A DNA stretch of 64,000 nt from Fomitopsis serialis. Its lineage: Eukaryota > Basidiomycota > Agaricomycetes > Polyporales > Fomitopsidaceae. The notes under the pieces were generated by a model. That model saw only the letters and a program-made list of their open reading frames with translations. It was not told the origin of the DNA and made no database searches. Within the stretch, counting starts at the first letter, position 1. Each line of letters starts with the position of its first letter. Shown piece by piece: positions 1 through 10,560 of this stretch. The translations under genes and the position numbers were made by a program. The DNA is taken from contig NW_025954985.1 in NCBI RefSeq assembly GCF_022376445.1, positions 372,001 through 436,000 of the forward strand. The letters are read 5' to 3'.

Positions 1-1398
1 GGCCAAGGTCGTCAAGACCCTCCCCGGCTTCTCCATGGCCAACAAAGTGCGCATACATGCGCGTTCCCTGCGCCGCGTGTCGCTCAACGTCTCCCTGCAC
101 AGGTCTGCATGGTCACCGGTGCCGCCCGTGGCCTCGGCAACGAGTTCTGTCGCGCGTTCGCGCAGTCCGGCTGCACACAGCTCGCCATCCTCGACCTGAA
201 GGAGGACGAGGCACAGCAGGCGGCCGACGAGCTCGTGAAGGAGTCATGCGGTCAGGAATCCGTTCGTCGCTGTGCTCAACGGCGTGCTGATAAGGTGTGA
301 AGTTGACAGTGATATGGACCCGAGTGACTACAACATCGTTGGCATTGGCTGCGACGTCTCGTCCGAGATCAGCGTGCAGCAGGCGTACAGGAGAGTGATG
401 GACCGGTACGGCCGCATAGACTCGGTCGTGGCCTCCGCTGGTGCGTCATCAACGTGTCATGGTCGTCATGGCTGTGAAAACTGATATGCCCTCACCGTCC
501 GTGCTGTTCAGGAATTGTCGAGAACTATTCCGCATTCGAGTGAGTTCGCGTCGTTGGTGGGGTGTGTGGGCGCGGGTGCTGACGTGGGGCGGATCTCAGT
601 TACCCCTTCGACCGGATAAAGCGCCTGTATGATATCAACGTGCACGGCGCGTTTTTCACCGCGCGGGAAGCTGCGCGCCACATGATACCCCAGGGAGGAG
701 GCAGCATCGTCCTCGTCGCGTCCATGTCTGCGAACGTGAGTCCCTGGGCCTGTGTACTCCTGTGCGGCCTCGCTGACGCGCGCTTCAGATCGTGAACATT
801 CCCCAGCCGCAGACGCCATACAACGCGGCAAAGGCCGGTAAGTCGCCGACAGCGTCGGACGGACTGCCCTGGTCGGCATTAGACTCACTTCTTCTCTTTC
901 TATCGCGCAGCTGTGAAGCACATGGCTGCTTCTCTTGCGGTGGAGTGGGCAAAGAAGGGAGTCCGCGTCAACTGCCTCAGGTTCGATGACGTCACGCGTC
1001 TGTCTCTGCGTCTGCTCACTCGGGTATTCTCAGCCCCGGCTACATGCTCACCAAGCTCACCAAGACGATTCTCGCGCACGATACGGAGCTTAAGGTGTGT
1101 GGGGTGATGTACAACCTATACTCAGAGGCTGACTGTGCTTCTGTAGAAAACGTGGGAGAGCCTGACACCAATGGGTCGCGTGAGTAGCCAATTTGCATTG
1201 GAATGATACGCGAATGCTGACAACCCGCGCTTCAGATGGGAGACCCAGAGGACTTGGCTGTGAGTTTTCTCCCCGGAGTAACTGCCGTTGTTGGTACTGA
1301 TGACTATACAGGGCGCTGTTGTCTTCCTGTCGTCCGATGCGTCCCGCTTCATGACGGGCTCCGAGATCCGTGTCGACGGCGGTTACTGCATCATCTAA
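1..1398 (+). CDS. Short-chain dehydrogenase/reductase, 5' end outside window
   Basis: NAD(P)-dependent oxidoreductase of the classical SDR (Rossmann) family; the substrate cannot be told. The N-terminal cofactor loop TGAARGLG is in the exon starting at 103, followed by an acidic residue at the end of beta-2 (LDL), which favours NAD over NADP. Later exons carry GIGCDVSS, the NVHG segment, the catalytic Ser region ([11 protein letters not shown]) and the YNAAKA catalytic Tyr-Lys motif near 820-920, then the C-terminal VDGGYCII and a stop at 1396-1398. At least six introns are visible; the first is 47-102 (GT..AG, 56 bases), and another removes 529-600 between SAFE and YPFDR. The first exon (1-46) is open to the window edge, so the start codon lies upstream. 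It resembles sorbose/mannitol-type or gluconate 5-dehydrogenase-like fungal SDRs, but that is inference. Confidence 0.9.
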
Positions 1399-3202
1399 GC
1401 GGCACGGTGCTGGCGCTCCGGGCCACCGCACTGGGGATGAGGTACGTCAAGCAGACGAGAAGCAAAAGTCCATAAACACAACGATCTCTTTCACTACTGG
1501 CAGAAATAGAACTAACTTACATACTCCATACCTCTCTCGGACTCATCGTCTCGCTCCATCTACCAATACAGTTACGGCCTACATCACACCTATACTTTGT
1601 TTACTACGGGTCTGCACCTGCCGGGTCTATGATACGCCATTGGTACGGCGTGTTCTGTGGTAATGAAGTAGTAGTATAGAGAGAGAACGTTACTGGGTGG
1701 GTGTCGTAGTGCCGAGTAATTTTATTGTCCCTAACTTGTCTCAGTGTTCGTCTGCAGTTATGAATGGTCTGTGCGTCGTCACTGCTCGGGTGGTGAACGC
1801 GCGGCTGGTGCACAAGTGTGCCCGCATGTCGCGCCGATTTCCCCGCGTCAAGGAGGAACGTGCATGCTCGCTAACGTCGCGAATACCGGATGGTGTGTTC
1901 CGAGTGTCTTCCAATGTCGCTTAGGCCACGAAGCTGATGCGAACCCCCGCACTGGCTGCGCTCCGGCGTCCGCGGCGCGGTTCGCTGCCTCCGAGGCTCC
2001 GAGCGAGGGCGGGCTGAGGTGTCTGGACGGAGGCACCGCGTCGCACGCGCCCGGTGAGCGGGGGAACATTCGCCCCTCCGGGACCGCTGTCCTCCGAGTA
2101 CATGGTCCGATCGATCATGGAGACTCCGACCCCGTCGTCGATCGCCCCGCCTCCGCCCTCAGCCAGAGTGGGGCCCCCGATCGTCCTGCGTCCGTGCCGA
2201 GGTCTGTGCGTCCTCCGAGTCTGCCACCGCTTCCCCTCTTCGCGAAGGCCAGCGCAAAAGGCTATCCTCGATCGGAGCAGCATCCCCACGCGTGGGGGCG
2301 CCGTGTGGCTCGCTGCTGACTGACAGGGCGCGTCGGACGTCCGAGTCCGTCGTCCGGTGCCTCACCGGTGATCCAGGACTGCGAGCTCGACCGGATCGCG
2401 AGCAGGGTGAGGTGCTGCCGGCAGGGGGATCCGCTCCTGGGGCGTCCGTGAACGCGCCTCGCCCTTGTGCGCGCTGCCTTTCGCGGATTGAGCATCGCCG
2501 GGTCTAGGATCGCTGTCGCAATATGGCCCGCCCTGGGCTGGCACGCCTATCGCGCGTCCCTGAGGTATCTCCATGGAACACGCTAGCAGCCCTGGGTCGC
2601 CGTCCTGATGAGAGGATCATGACGTGAAATGTATGTAAGTATAGCTCGGGAGATGTATCGGAGCCAGTTCACTCAATGAGAGCAGAACCTTCGTGAATTG
2701 AGATGAGTCTGATTGATGACTGAATGAAGTCGGAGTCTATGTTAAAGCATCCTTGGAGACCTTCGAGAGCCAATCGCGACCGGTAACGCGAGCCTAATCA
2801 CGAGGTCGGCCGTGAGCGTTGGAACTACATTGGATCGAGACCGACGTACCCGTGATGCAGGGACGAGGCATGAGTGGACAACGAAGCACGGAATCTGCTA
2901 CTTACTCGTCTTCTCGATCATATCCGTCCGGTCTTGTATGAGTGTTCTTTCTTGCATCCGTCAGAAGACTTTCCCCATGGGTGGTCTCGTTACCAACAAT
3001 CGCACCCAGGCGACGGACAGTTGGCGCTTAACGACGTCGATCTGACCCAGCGGAGTGAAATGATACTTTCCCGCCATCAGAGATAATACCCAGCTAATCG
3101 AGTGTTCTGCACGCAGTGACACCTACATACAGGCGATGCCATAGTGCTGTTCGTCGAGGTATGCGCGCAGAGGTAAGCTATATGCCGAGATAATCTCAGT
3201 AC
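1399..3202. other. Gene-free stretch between SDR and GNAT genes
   Basis: No supported gene. 1,900-2,580 is GC-rich and open in several frames on both strands (up to 191 codons at 1744-2319), but none of the translations shows a family motif or hydrophobic core, and the frames overlap each other. It may be an old element remnant; I cannot show it. Confidence 0.4.
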
Positions 3203-4381
3203 TCACGGAGCGATGATATCCTTCAGCTCATAGACGTAACACAGACTCTCCCCAGTAGCAGGGTCCCGCGCGTCTTCGTCCACGACGAAGCCGCAGCGCC
3301 GATACATCCTCGCCGCTCCAGGATCTTGGTAGAACAGACACACCGAGCGCTTCACCCCGCAGCCCGGCAGGTCCACACGGACGGCTGCGTCACCGCTCGC
3401 CTCCGCCCCGCTCGGACTCAGACTCAGTGACGCACCGAGACATGCGCGCGTCACGGCGCGCACCATCGTCTCGGCGAGCCCGCGTCTTCTGTGGGCGGGG
3501 TGCACGAAGAGGTGCCGGACCATGACCGTACGCAGCGTCGCGGACCCCAGGAGGAGGTAGCCCGCGAGCTGCTCTCCCTCTTTGCCTTCCCCTCGTCTGT
3601 CTCTTCGCCGGGCGCGGCATGACCTCCCTCTGCGGAGACGACATAGAGCATCCTTGCCTGTACCGCGGCGCGCGTGTCTGCGACTGCCCTGTCGGGCGGG
3701 GGAGGCCCCGTCGAGAGGAGCGCTGAGAACTCGCGGACGAGAGGCATGACGCCGGGACATCCTCCGGGGTCCCCATACGGATGTGGTACGTCCATGCCGG
3801 CATCCCGCTTCCAGCTACAGGCTGCGGACTCGGCGTGGGCGCGGGGAGGGTGCGTAGACTCGCGGAGCACGCGATAGAGGAGAAGGTCTTGGGGGAGGTG
3901 ATGAGGTCGGGGAGGGAGGAGAGGAGCGCAGTCACTGCGTCGCGTGGGCCGCCGATATGGTGGCGGAACGAGCTGATGGGGACGGATTTGGCGAGGAGGG
4001 CACAGGCGGTGCTGAGGACGGGCGCGGGCGGGGGAGAGGGATAGCCGAGGAAGTGGGCGGGTCGTAGGGGAGTCCGGATGAGGACTAGTCTGCGTGGTGG
4101 TGCATGAGTGTGAGTGTGAGGAGCGAGAGGAAAGGGAGGGATGCGCACATGAGGCGGTCGCCGTCGAAGATCGCGTGGAACGTGCCGTTCTCTGGGGGAA
4201 TTTTTGGTGTTGTGTTTGGGTCTTTGCTTTTGGAGGAGGGGGACGAGACGTAATCCATGGCCATGCCAAGGGTGAAGGTCATGAAGGGACTGTCATACGG
4301 CTTCATTTCATCAATGAAGTCCTCCGCAAATTCGAACCGGACAGAGTGAAGGGCGGGACGCGGCACCATGGTGCTCGACAT
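3203..4381 (-). CDS. GNAT-family N-acetyltransferase, with two apparent frameshifts
   Basis: Likely acyl-CoA-dependent N-acetyltransferase of a fungal-specific GNAT subfamily with a long N-terminal region. The start at 4381 gives MSSTMVPRP and an exon ending in GDRL. A good intron (about 4149-4091, GTGCGC..CGCAG) joins it to LVLIRTPLRPAHFLGY. The GNAT core is near the 3' end: MVRHLFVHPAHRRRGLAETM is strand beta-4 plus the Q/RxxGxG/A-type acetyl-CoA loop, followed by LFYQDPGAARMYRRCGF. Reading the whole protein needs two one-base frame changes: near 3,748-3,756 (before VMPLVREF) and near 3,585-3,600 (in an acidic linker before GEQLAGYLLLG). No plausible intron fits either place. The gene is therefore either damaged or carries sequence errors in C/G runs. 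The substrate is unknown. Confidence 0.75.
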
Positions 4382-5228
4382 GGTGAGGATCTGGGGTCAC
4401 TAGGGGTGTGTGGGGTGTGTGGGGTGCGGGGAACAAGCGACATCTCGCTACCTGTTATGTATATGTCTTCTGGCGCAGAATCAATGGCATCATGCTGTGC
4501 CGTCGTGCGGATGATTTGCTGAGGCCATGTTACTTGAGCGCCTGTGTCGGGATGTAGTCAAGCGAGTGGATGGGGGTGCAGATGATCTGTGTGAGCACAC
4601 AAGGATACCAAATCATCGATGTCTCTTACCTACCTTGTCTGAGTAAACGTTGGTAAAGCTGGCGCGTAGATCAGAGACTGCGCACTACGGCCGACGGGCT
4701 TGCACGGACAAAGTGTGATCTTGGTTTGGATTCACCACACGCGCCGAGCCCGTCTTATTCAGCCAAGTGAATATAAGTACCTGCTCTCACCACAGTTCAT
4801 ATATACGGTACTATCGCGTCCGACTGGATTGAAAGTCGCTGAAACTTCTTGCTTGTCGACTTCCGCTCGTACCAGCAGCCGATGTATACCATGGAGATAA
4901 CGCGATACTGCACAAGAGCAGCACGTAGAAACGGCATCTGCGAATATGCAAACGGAGTTACTTGATGAGCGAGAGATCAGTGGCACACGCGGAAGGACGA
5001 CCGTCGTGTAGCGTACGCGTGGGACAGTGGGCCGGTGGCTGGGACGCGGTGCGCGTGATCGCGACGCGCCTCCGCGATTGGGAGGCCAAGTGCAGAAAGA
5101 GCTCTGAGCGCCGTCACTGAGTGTCAGTACCCTCAATCATGCTTCTTGCGCGAGCTGCCATCCTCCTTCCGCTTCAGCACCTCTCTTGACGACCTCCACC
5201 AGCGTGCCCGAGGTGTAGAGGCAGCAGC
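4382..5228. other. Spacer upstream of GNAT and thioesterase genes
   Basis: No gene supported. The 3' half (5,050-5,228) is open in the frame of the thioesterase and probably holds its first exon(s), but no convincing start codon could be chosen. Confidence 0.4.
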
Positions 5229-6255
5229 TTGCCAATAACGTCTAAACCTCTGAACGCAAGACTCGCACGCGCCAGGGAGATCGTCAAGGACGCCGACTGC
5301 AATCTGTCCCCAGAGCACAAGGAGATCGTAGCACGCGCAGGAGCCGCGTTCAACCGCGATGGCCAGTTCGGGGACTCGGTCATGATGCAGATGCGGATGA
5401 TAGTGTGCAATAAGTTCGAGAGGACGGAGGACGGGAGGACGCATGCGCGTGTTGTGTTTGATGTGACCGTATCGCAGGGTGAGTGCATTCATGGTAGCGT
5501 GTACTGTGACTGACACGACCGGTCGACTTACTATGTGCTTCTGGTAGATATGTGCAACGCACACAATATGATGCATGGAGGCTGCGCGGCGTTTCTCGTG
5601 GACGCGTGAGTCCGTCGTTATGGATCCACGATCGGACTGTCTGCTCACACTTCTGCATATAGCTGCACATCGGTGACATTGATAGTTCAAGCTCTGGTCA
5701 CTGAAGGTGCCTTCGACCTCGTCTCGCAATCCCTCAACACGACGTTTCACGCCGGAGCGAAACTGTACGTCCCTACTGCGGCTCGCCTCACGGCCTGAAG
5801 ACCTGTAATTTTGGCCATAGAGGACACACGTTGAACGTTGTATGCACTACCGTGTCTTCCGGTAAACGCGCGGTATCTGCGCGCACTGAGGTGTGTAGTC
5901 AGTTGCGTTTCCCAATTATCGCTGACTTTGTCTATGTTTATAGATCTGGAATACTACAGCGCGGCGCCTCGTCGTGACTGGAAATCAGGTGAAGATGGCT
6001 CCAAGTAGGTCCGATGTCAAGCTTTACATCCTGTGTTCCTTGTATGCTGCCATCTCTGCATTCTTCGCCTGGCACCTTCTAGACTGTCACCTTGTCGACA
6101 AACTTACGTGTACGACAACTGTCTGCAAACGACGCAGTTCGACGAGCGCAGGTGTTGTGGGATATGCTGGCAAGGTCCGACCGCACGCATGCGGTGAAGA
6201 AACGCCATGCTGTGTCGTTCTAGCGCCTTGCATCCTCTCAGTGCGCAGCATATAG
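5229..6255 (+). CDS. Hotdog-fold thioesterase (PaaI/ACOT13-like)
   Basis: Probable acyl-CoA thioesterase of the hotdog superfamily. After an N-terminal helix (EHKEIVARAGAAFNRDGQFG) the exon ends at VTVSQ near 5477. A 5478-5548 intron leads to MCNAHNMMHGGCAAFLVD, the classical HGG active-site loop on the central hotdog helix. Further short exons give TLIVQALVTEG, LNTTFHAGAKL and LNVVCTTVSSGKRAVSART, the beta-sheet of the fold, and a last exon with RRLVVTGNQVKMAPS, matching the usual C-terminus of the family. The true start is unresolved: the frame runs open upstream of 5229 and only a TTG begins it here, so an upstream exon around 5,140-5,215 (possibly ending LHQRARG) is likely. The last exon stays open to 6255, which is longer than usual; an unseen splice near 6,000 is possible. 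Confidence 0.75.
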
Positions 6256-6721
6256 GTCTCAAACGTCTCACATTATTGGCCACACTCAGACAGGATGCAG
6301 GTACATCCGCCTTCATGTCGAGCTTACATTTGTTTCACCCCTGCGTTGATTGTGCAGGTAGCGCCCAGTGGTATGTCGCTTATTTTGCGCAAATCAAGAT
6401 CGACGCCTCCAATGAACGCAGGGAGAATCCGATTCTGGCGCGGGATCCCGACCTCCAGGCGTTACACGTGCAACCTTTCCAACAGCGTAGTCCTCTCAGT
6501 CCAGTTCTCCCGTCCCTGCATTCTCAGTCCAGCCCTCCCAACCCCCAAATCCTTCAACTCAACCCTGTCCCATCCATCCCCTCCTTCTCCATCCGACAGA
6601 CGCGGACCGCGTTCGAAGTCGCTCGTAGAGGTCGGTCCTGTAGGACGAAACGCAAAAGTCAGCAAGTCTCCGCATCGGTGGAGTAGCTAGACTTACGATT
6701 CGCGCGTATGCGGTGGCTGTC
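6256..6721. other. Spacer after thioesterase
   Basis: Several overlapping frames are open here on both strands without a recognisable motif. I see no supported gene. Confidence 0.35.
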
Positions 6722-7250
6722 GCTACAAGCTCGCAACTGTCAGGCCGGCCCCCCAACCTTCGGAAGCTCACTTGCACGCTGCGAGGTGCGCTGGAGGGAG
6801 CGCGACTCTGGATCAATTTTGTGTCAGGAATGCATATGTGGGCACAGAGCAACTGCTACGTACCCAACGCCCCCGGATGGTACGCCCGGTCGGTCTCCGC
6901 GGTCCCGCCCTCGTCCTCGGCTCGAAGTCGTCATTCGCGTCGTCGTGATGTCGCCTGTCGAATGGATGCAAAGGTCAAGAGATTTCCTTGACGACGGGCG
7001 ACATGCGAGCTCACCTCTTGTGCGCGTATGGCAGGCTACGTCTTTGCTCGCAAACCTCGGGTCGGCCCCAACCCTTGGCTGCTCCCGCAGACGCTGCGAA
7101 GCCCATCGAAGCGCGACCTCTGGAGGACACTCGTTGTCAGAGGAGCGGCATATGTGGACGCAAAGCGGCTGCTACGTACCCGATGTCTCCGGCTGTATGC
7201 CTTCGCCCCCGGCTCCCTCCTCCCATCCTCGGCCCGTGCGCTCGTCTTGT
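6722..7250. repeat. Diverged direct tandem repeat, period about 316 bases
   Basis: Two stretches match with the same offset. GCTCGCAA near 6,731 and 7,047 is followed in both copies by CGGCCCC and a CGCTGCGA block. CATATGTGG at 6,833 and 7,149 is followed by GCTGCTACGTACCC or its near match. Many substitutions separate the copies, so the duplication is old. The unit is open in more than one frame but no family is recognised; it may be a remnant of a decayed gene or element. Confidence 0.6.
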
Positions 7251-7496
7251 CGGCTTGACGTCTGTGCGGGCCCTCGGATCTGCAAATAATCTGAACCATC
7301 AGTGTAAAACAAGTCCAAGAGCGTGTCTACAGTTCGTATCTAGGGTCCGTGTCCGTGTCCAGAACACAGAAGAACCGTCCAAAAAGCGCAAGTCCAGCCA
7401 AAAACCCGAGACAACAAAACGGTCCATATCGCGTCCGAATCCAATCCGAAACCCAACTCGATCCTCTCCATCAACCACGGCATCAAGTCCCGCTCC
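7251..7496. other. Spacer downstream of the first Zn2Cys6 gene
   Basis: Nothing recognisable; the likely 3' untranslated region of the minus-strand gene that ends at 7497. Confidence 0.3.
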
Positions 7497-9175
7497 CTAA
7501 GCACTTCCGACGGCGCACATTTCGTCCACCAAATCGCCCAACATCTGCGCAACCTCGTCTTCGTCGTTGACATCCTCGCGCCTCCCCCAACGCCACGGGC
7601 CTTGCTCACCCACGGCTTGGCTGCCAATAGACCTGCGTCCTTCATGCTGCCGCTGCTGACAAGGAGTTGAGTGTCAGCCTGGCAAGAAGCGCTGTGATCA
7701 TCTCGACCGTCGCCAGTTCCTTCGCGGGAGGGGTGATCACGATCTCCGGGATGTGGATGATGGCGATCTGCCAGGCTCGCGGCAGGTCCACGGGTGATCG
7801 GCTCTTCATATGGACTGGCTGAGGCTTTCGTGCCGGGGAACAGTTGGTGGGCGAAGGCTTGGGAGGCGCTTTGCTCAGCCCTAGGAGCGCATAGGCGGCC
7901 TCCTTCGCTTCGTCGTCCCGTCCTTGAACAACGGATACGTGATGTTTTGTCGCAGGCGGTGGAGCATCTACCACCTCGTCATGCTTGACGACTTCCACCA
8001 TCGGCACATCTTCGTCCACAGGGGTGCTGACCAGGGAGGGCTTGAAGAGCTGGATGCTGAAGACGACGCAGACAGGACGGCATAATGAGCGGGGGAAGCT
8101 GCAGATGGAGTCGGGCTTGCAGACTACCATCGGCTCGTCGACGCTCTCGCCTTGTCTGCCCGGAGATTGGACGGGGACTTCGTCCGTCGTCGTCGACAGC
8201 GAAGGATGAGCACCAGCGACGCATGTCGCTTGGGCTGCTCGACCGTCCTGGTGGACAATGATCAGTATTCGTGCTGTGTCACGACACTAAGACAGATTAC
8301 TTGGCCTTCCTCCGCGTCGGGAGTGGTCTGATTCTCCTGGGCTGTGCGTCTTCGGCCTTGATGTCGGTATCCGCTCCGGGCAATGATCGCGCGGGGTGGG
8401 CTCCTCTACCTGCTTGGGGGCTTCTACGGCAAGCTTGTCGAACTGCTCTGTAGCCTCGTCAATCTCGGCCTTCATTTTCAGCAAGAGCGCACGCCGAATG
8501 TCGTCGCCGGTGGATGTCAGCGTATACGTGCACTCTGCGCCCCACAGGTCACATGCGGTGCAAGTAGGACGGGTACCGTCGCACTATATGATACTGTCAG
8601 CTTGAAGGCGACGTGGCGAGGAGCGTGTCCGGAATACTCACAGTCAACCCGTTCTCGCGACATTTTTCGCATGTACCCTGTGGTTTCACGCCGTGCCGCT
8701 TCATTAACATCTCCAGGTCCTCCTTCCGGCGTTCCTCAAGACGAACTTCGACCACGTCTGGCGGCAGCGGAAGAAGGCCCATTATCCCCCTCTCGAAATC
8801 GTCGATCGGCTCCCGCATGCGCACCCAACCGCGAGAGGTGAGTCGATGAAGACTCATATACTCCCAGGAATCGTCAGTCCAGCCCCACTGACGAGCGAGC
8901 TCCTCGGAAAACTCTGGTTCAGGTCCGAACTCTGAGACGGTGCCCCCGGCCCTCCTGCGGCGTTGAGGCGTCTGTTCGGCGGTATCCGCGGAAGAACTCG
9001 ACTTGGATGCGTCGTCAGGCTCGTGAGCAGGGAGCTTAGGGGTATCAGTCACCTTGGGATTGTCGCTACTCGTCGCTTTCATGATCGACAACGGAGTGCG
9101 ACGAGGCGGACCCGCCATCTTCCTGCGGTTGTAGCTGGCCTGCAGGACCCGACGGTGCAGCGGGGAGATGCGCAA
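7497..9175 (-). CDS. Zn2Cys6-type zinc cluster protein
   Basis: Likely nuclear DNA-binding protein. The first long exon (to about 8,642) is hydrophilic, with a tryptophan-rich stretch (ARQWGWTDDSWEYMS) and KRHGVKPQG before CEKCRENGLT. A 50-60 base intron interrupts here, and the next exon opens with CDGTRPTCTACDLWGAEC. Joined, this is C-x2-C-x6-C-x6-C-x2-C-x6-C, the full fungal binuclear cluster spacing, though the usual basic residues between the second and third Cys are mostly replaced (RENGLT). A coiled-coil-like segment (LLKMKAEIDEATEQFDKL) follows, where dimerisation helices usually lie. Downstream exons give a Pro-rich, acidic tail; the natural end appears to be EDEVAQMLGDLVDEM..GSA with TAG at 7497-7499, reached only with a one-base frame change near 7,580. 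The start codon is uncertain (9175, or about 9118 at MAGPPRR). Confidence 0.65.
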
Positions 9176-9720
9176 GTACTCTTTCCCTTCTTCTCGGTGG
9201 TGGCAGATCGACCAGCGATCTTAGTAACTTTGATGGAAAGCATGGTGATCAGGAATAAGATGGAAAGTCTGGGGTGCAAAGTATGAAAGATGAGATGGAT
9301 GTTCGTGAGGAAGGACTGTTGGTTCGGGGCGCAGCGGTAGTGTCTGAACGTTTGGATAATGCCCGGGTTTGTTCGGTCTAGACCGTAGATGTGATTCAGT
9401 CTCACTAAATCATTATTTGCGCTACATGACAACAACGGGCTCTACGTAGTCAAGCATCCTGAAGCACTCAATTTAGATGGCCCCAGCCGCTCGAAGCTGG
9501 CATCCATACAGAACGATCACGTGTCGAAATATGTCGCGTCGCGTCGATTGATCATGGCGACGCGCCGCACTTGCAACAAGAATGCTATCCAGGATAGGCT
9601 GACAAAGGCGTGATTCTTGCCTGCACGTCAAACCACTCGGCAGCCTCAATGCAAGTCATCCATGCATTGTCTATTGTGATGTCACAATGGAAGCCAGTTC
9701 CTGAGAAACTGCGGGCTACG
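9176..9720. other. Intergenic spacer between divergent genes
   Basis: No supported gene; it contains the upstream regions of the minus-strand zinc cluster gene and the plus-strand acidic gene. Confidence 0.4.
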
Positions 9721-9729
9721 CATATAAAA
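9721..9729 (+). promoter_or_regulatory. TATA-like element
   Basis: CATATAAAAGGGG lies about 38 bases before the candidate ATG at 9760 of the acidic gene. The match to a TATA box with a G-rich flank is good, but the leader would be very short, so the assignment is tentative. Confidence 0.35.
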
Positions 9730-9759
9730 GGGGCACGTAACTTCACAGCGACCACTTTG

Positions 9760-10478
9760 ATGTGCGCAATGATCCTCACCAACCTCCCCACTGCTAGTGG
9801 CTATCGCTCGTCGTCGCCTGCAGAGCGTGTCTCTGGGTATATTGCTGGTCTCAAGTCGAGGTCGCCCGATGACCTGAGTACGCAGTCAATCAAGACATCA
9901 CTAAACGCGGTGAGTTGTCTTATATCTTTTGTGTAATTGGATGCTTACCTGTGTCTTCGTGAGCGGCGACAGGACACGTCAAATTCTGCTGGTCGTCCGA
10001 GGAAGGCAGCGGAGGCCAGAAGACATACGCTCCAGCTCGCGGTGATAGATGCCTCTGCCTTCACAGTGTGTCGCATAAATACGTATGTATCGTCTTCTTC
10101 TCGGGATCTAAGACGGCTAACGAATCCGGGTAGTAGTGAACTACGAAGAAACTGCGAGGTTGAGACCGAGGACAACGGACCCGTCCGTGAGGCCGAGCCG
10201 CGAGAAGACAGCAACTCAGACACATCACTGGCTACGACTCTGACAACTCAGACAATGACTCCGATGACAAAAGGAGCATCCACGACGCGAGCAGCACCGA
10301 TCACGAGTGGGAGTTTTTCAACAGCCCCCTTACAGAACGGTGGATCCCAGCGCACGGAAGGCTTGTGCCCGCCGTGTTGTCCCATAACGAGGTCCACGGC
10401 CATGCTGCTAGCCTTTTTGGTACGCACGTATCTGCCATTTATACAATGTCTCCGCTGTCCTGCGCGCACGAATTTTGA
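9760..10478 (+). CDS. Acidic Asp/Ser-rich protein, unknown function
   Basis: I do not recognise a family. A first exon (MILTNLPTASGYRSSSPAER... to SLNA) ends at a good donor (GTGAGT near 9,910). The next exon begins after GCGACAG and reads DTSNSAGRPRKAAEARRH, later EVETEDNGPVREAEPRED. The C-terminal part is clearly coding in another frame: GYDSDNSDNDSDDKRS, then HEWEFFNSPLTERWIPAHG and a natural stop TGA at 10476-10478. A one-base frame change near 10,230 is needed to connect the two. The GYDSD acidic block closely resembles one in the next gene, only 80 bases downstream, so the two may be related or share an acidic interaction surface. Start and exon joins are provisional. Confidence 0.4.
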
Positions 10479-10560
10479 CCGTCGTCCAGCTACCACGCAC
10501 TTCGAGCCGACCACTCCTGTGTTCGATCACACCCCTTGTCTACACCCCCGCCTCACCACA

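Noticed and set aside
1744..2319. 191-codon plus-strand frame
   Set aside because: No family motif, no good start context, and equally long frames on the other strand in GC-rich sequence.
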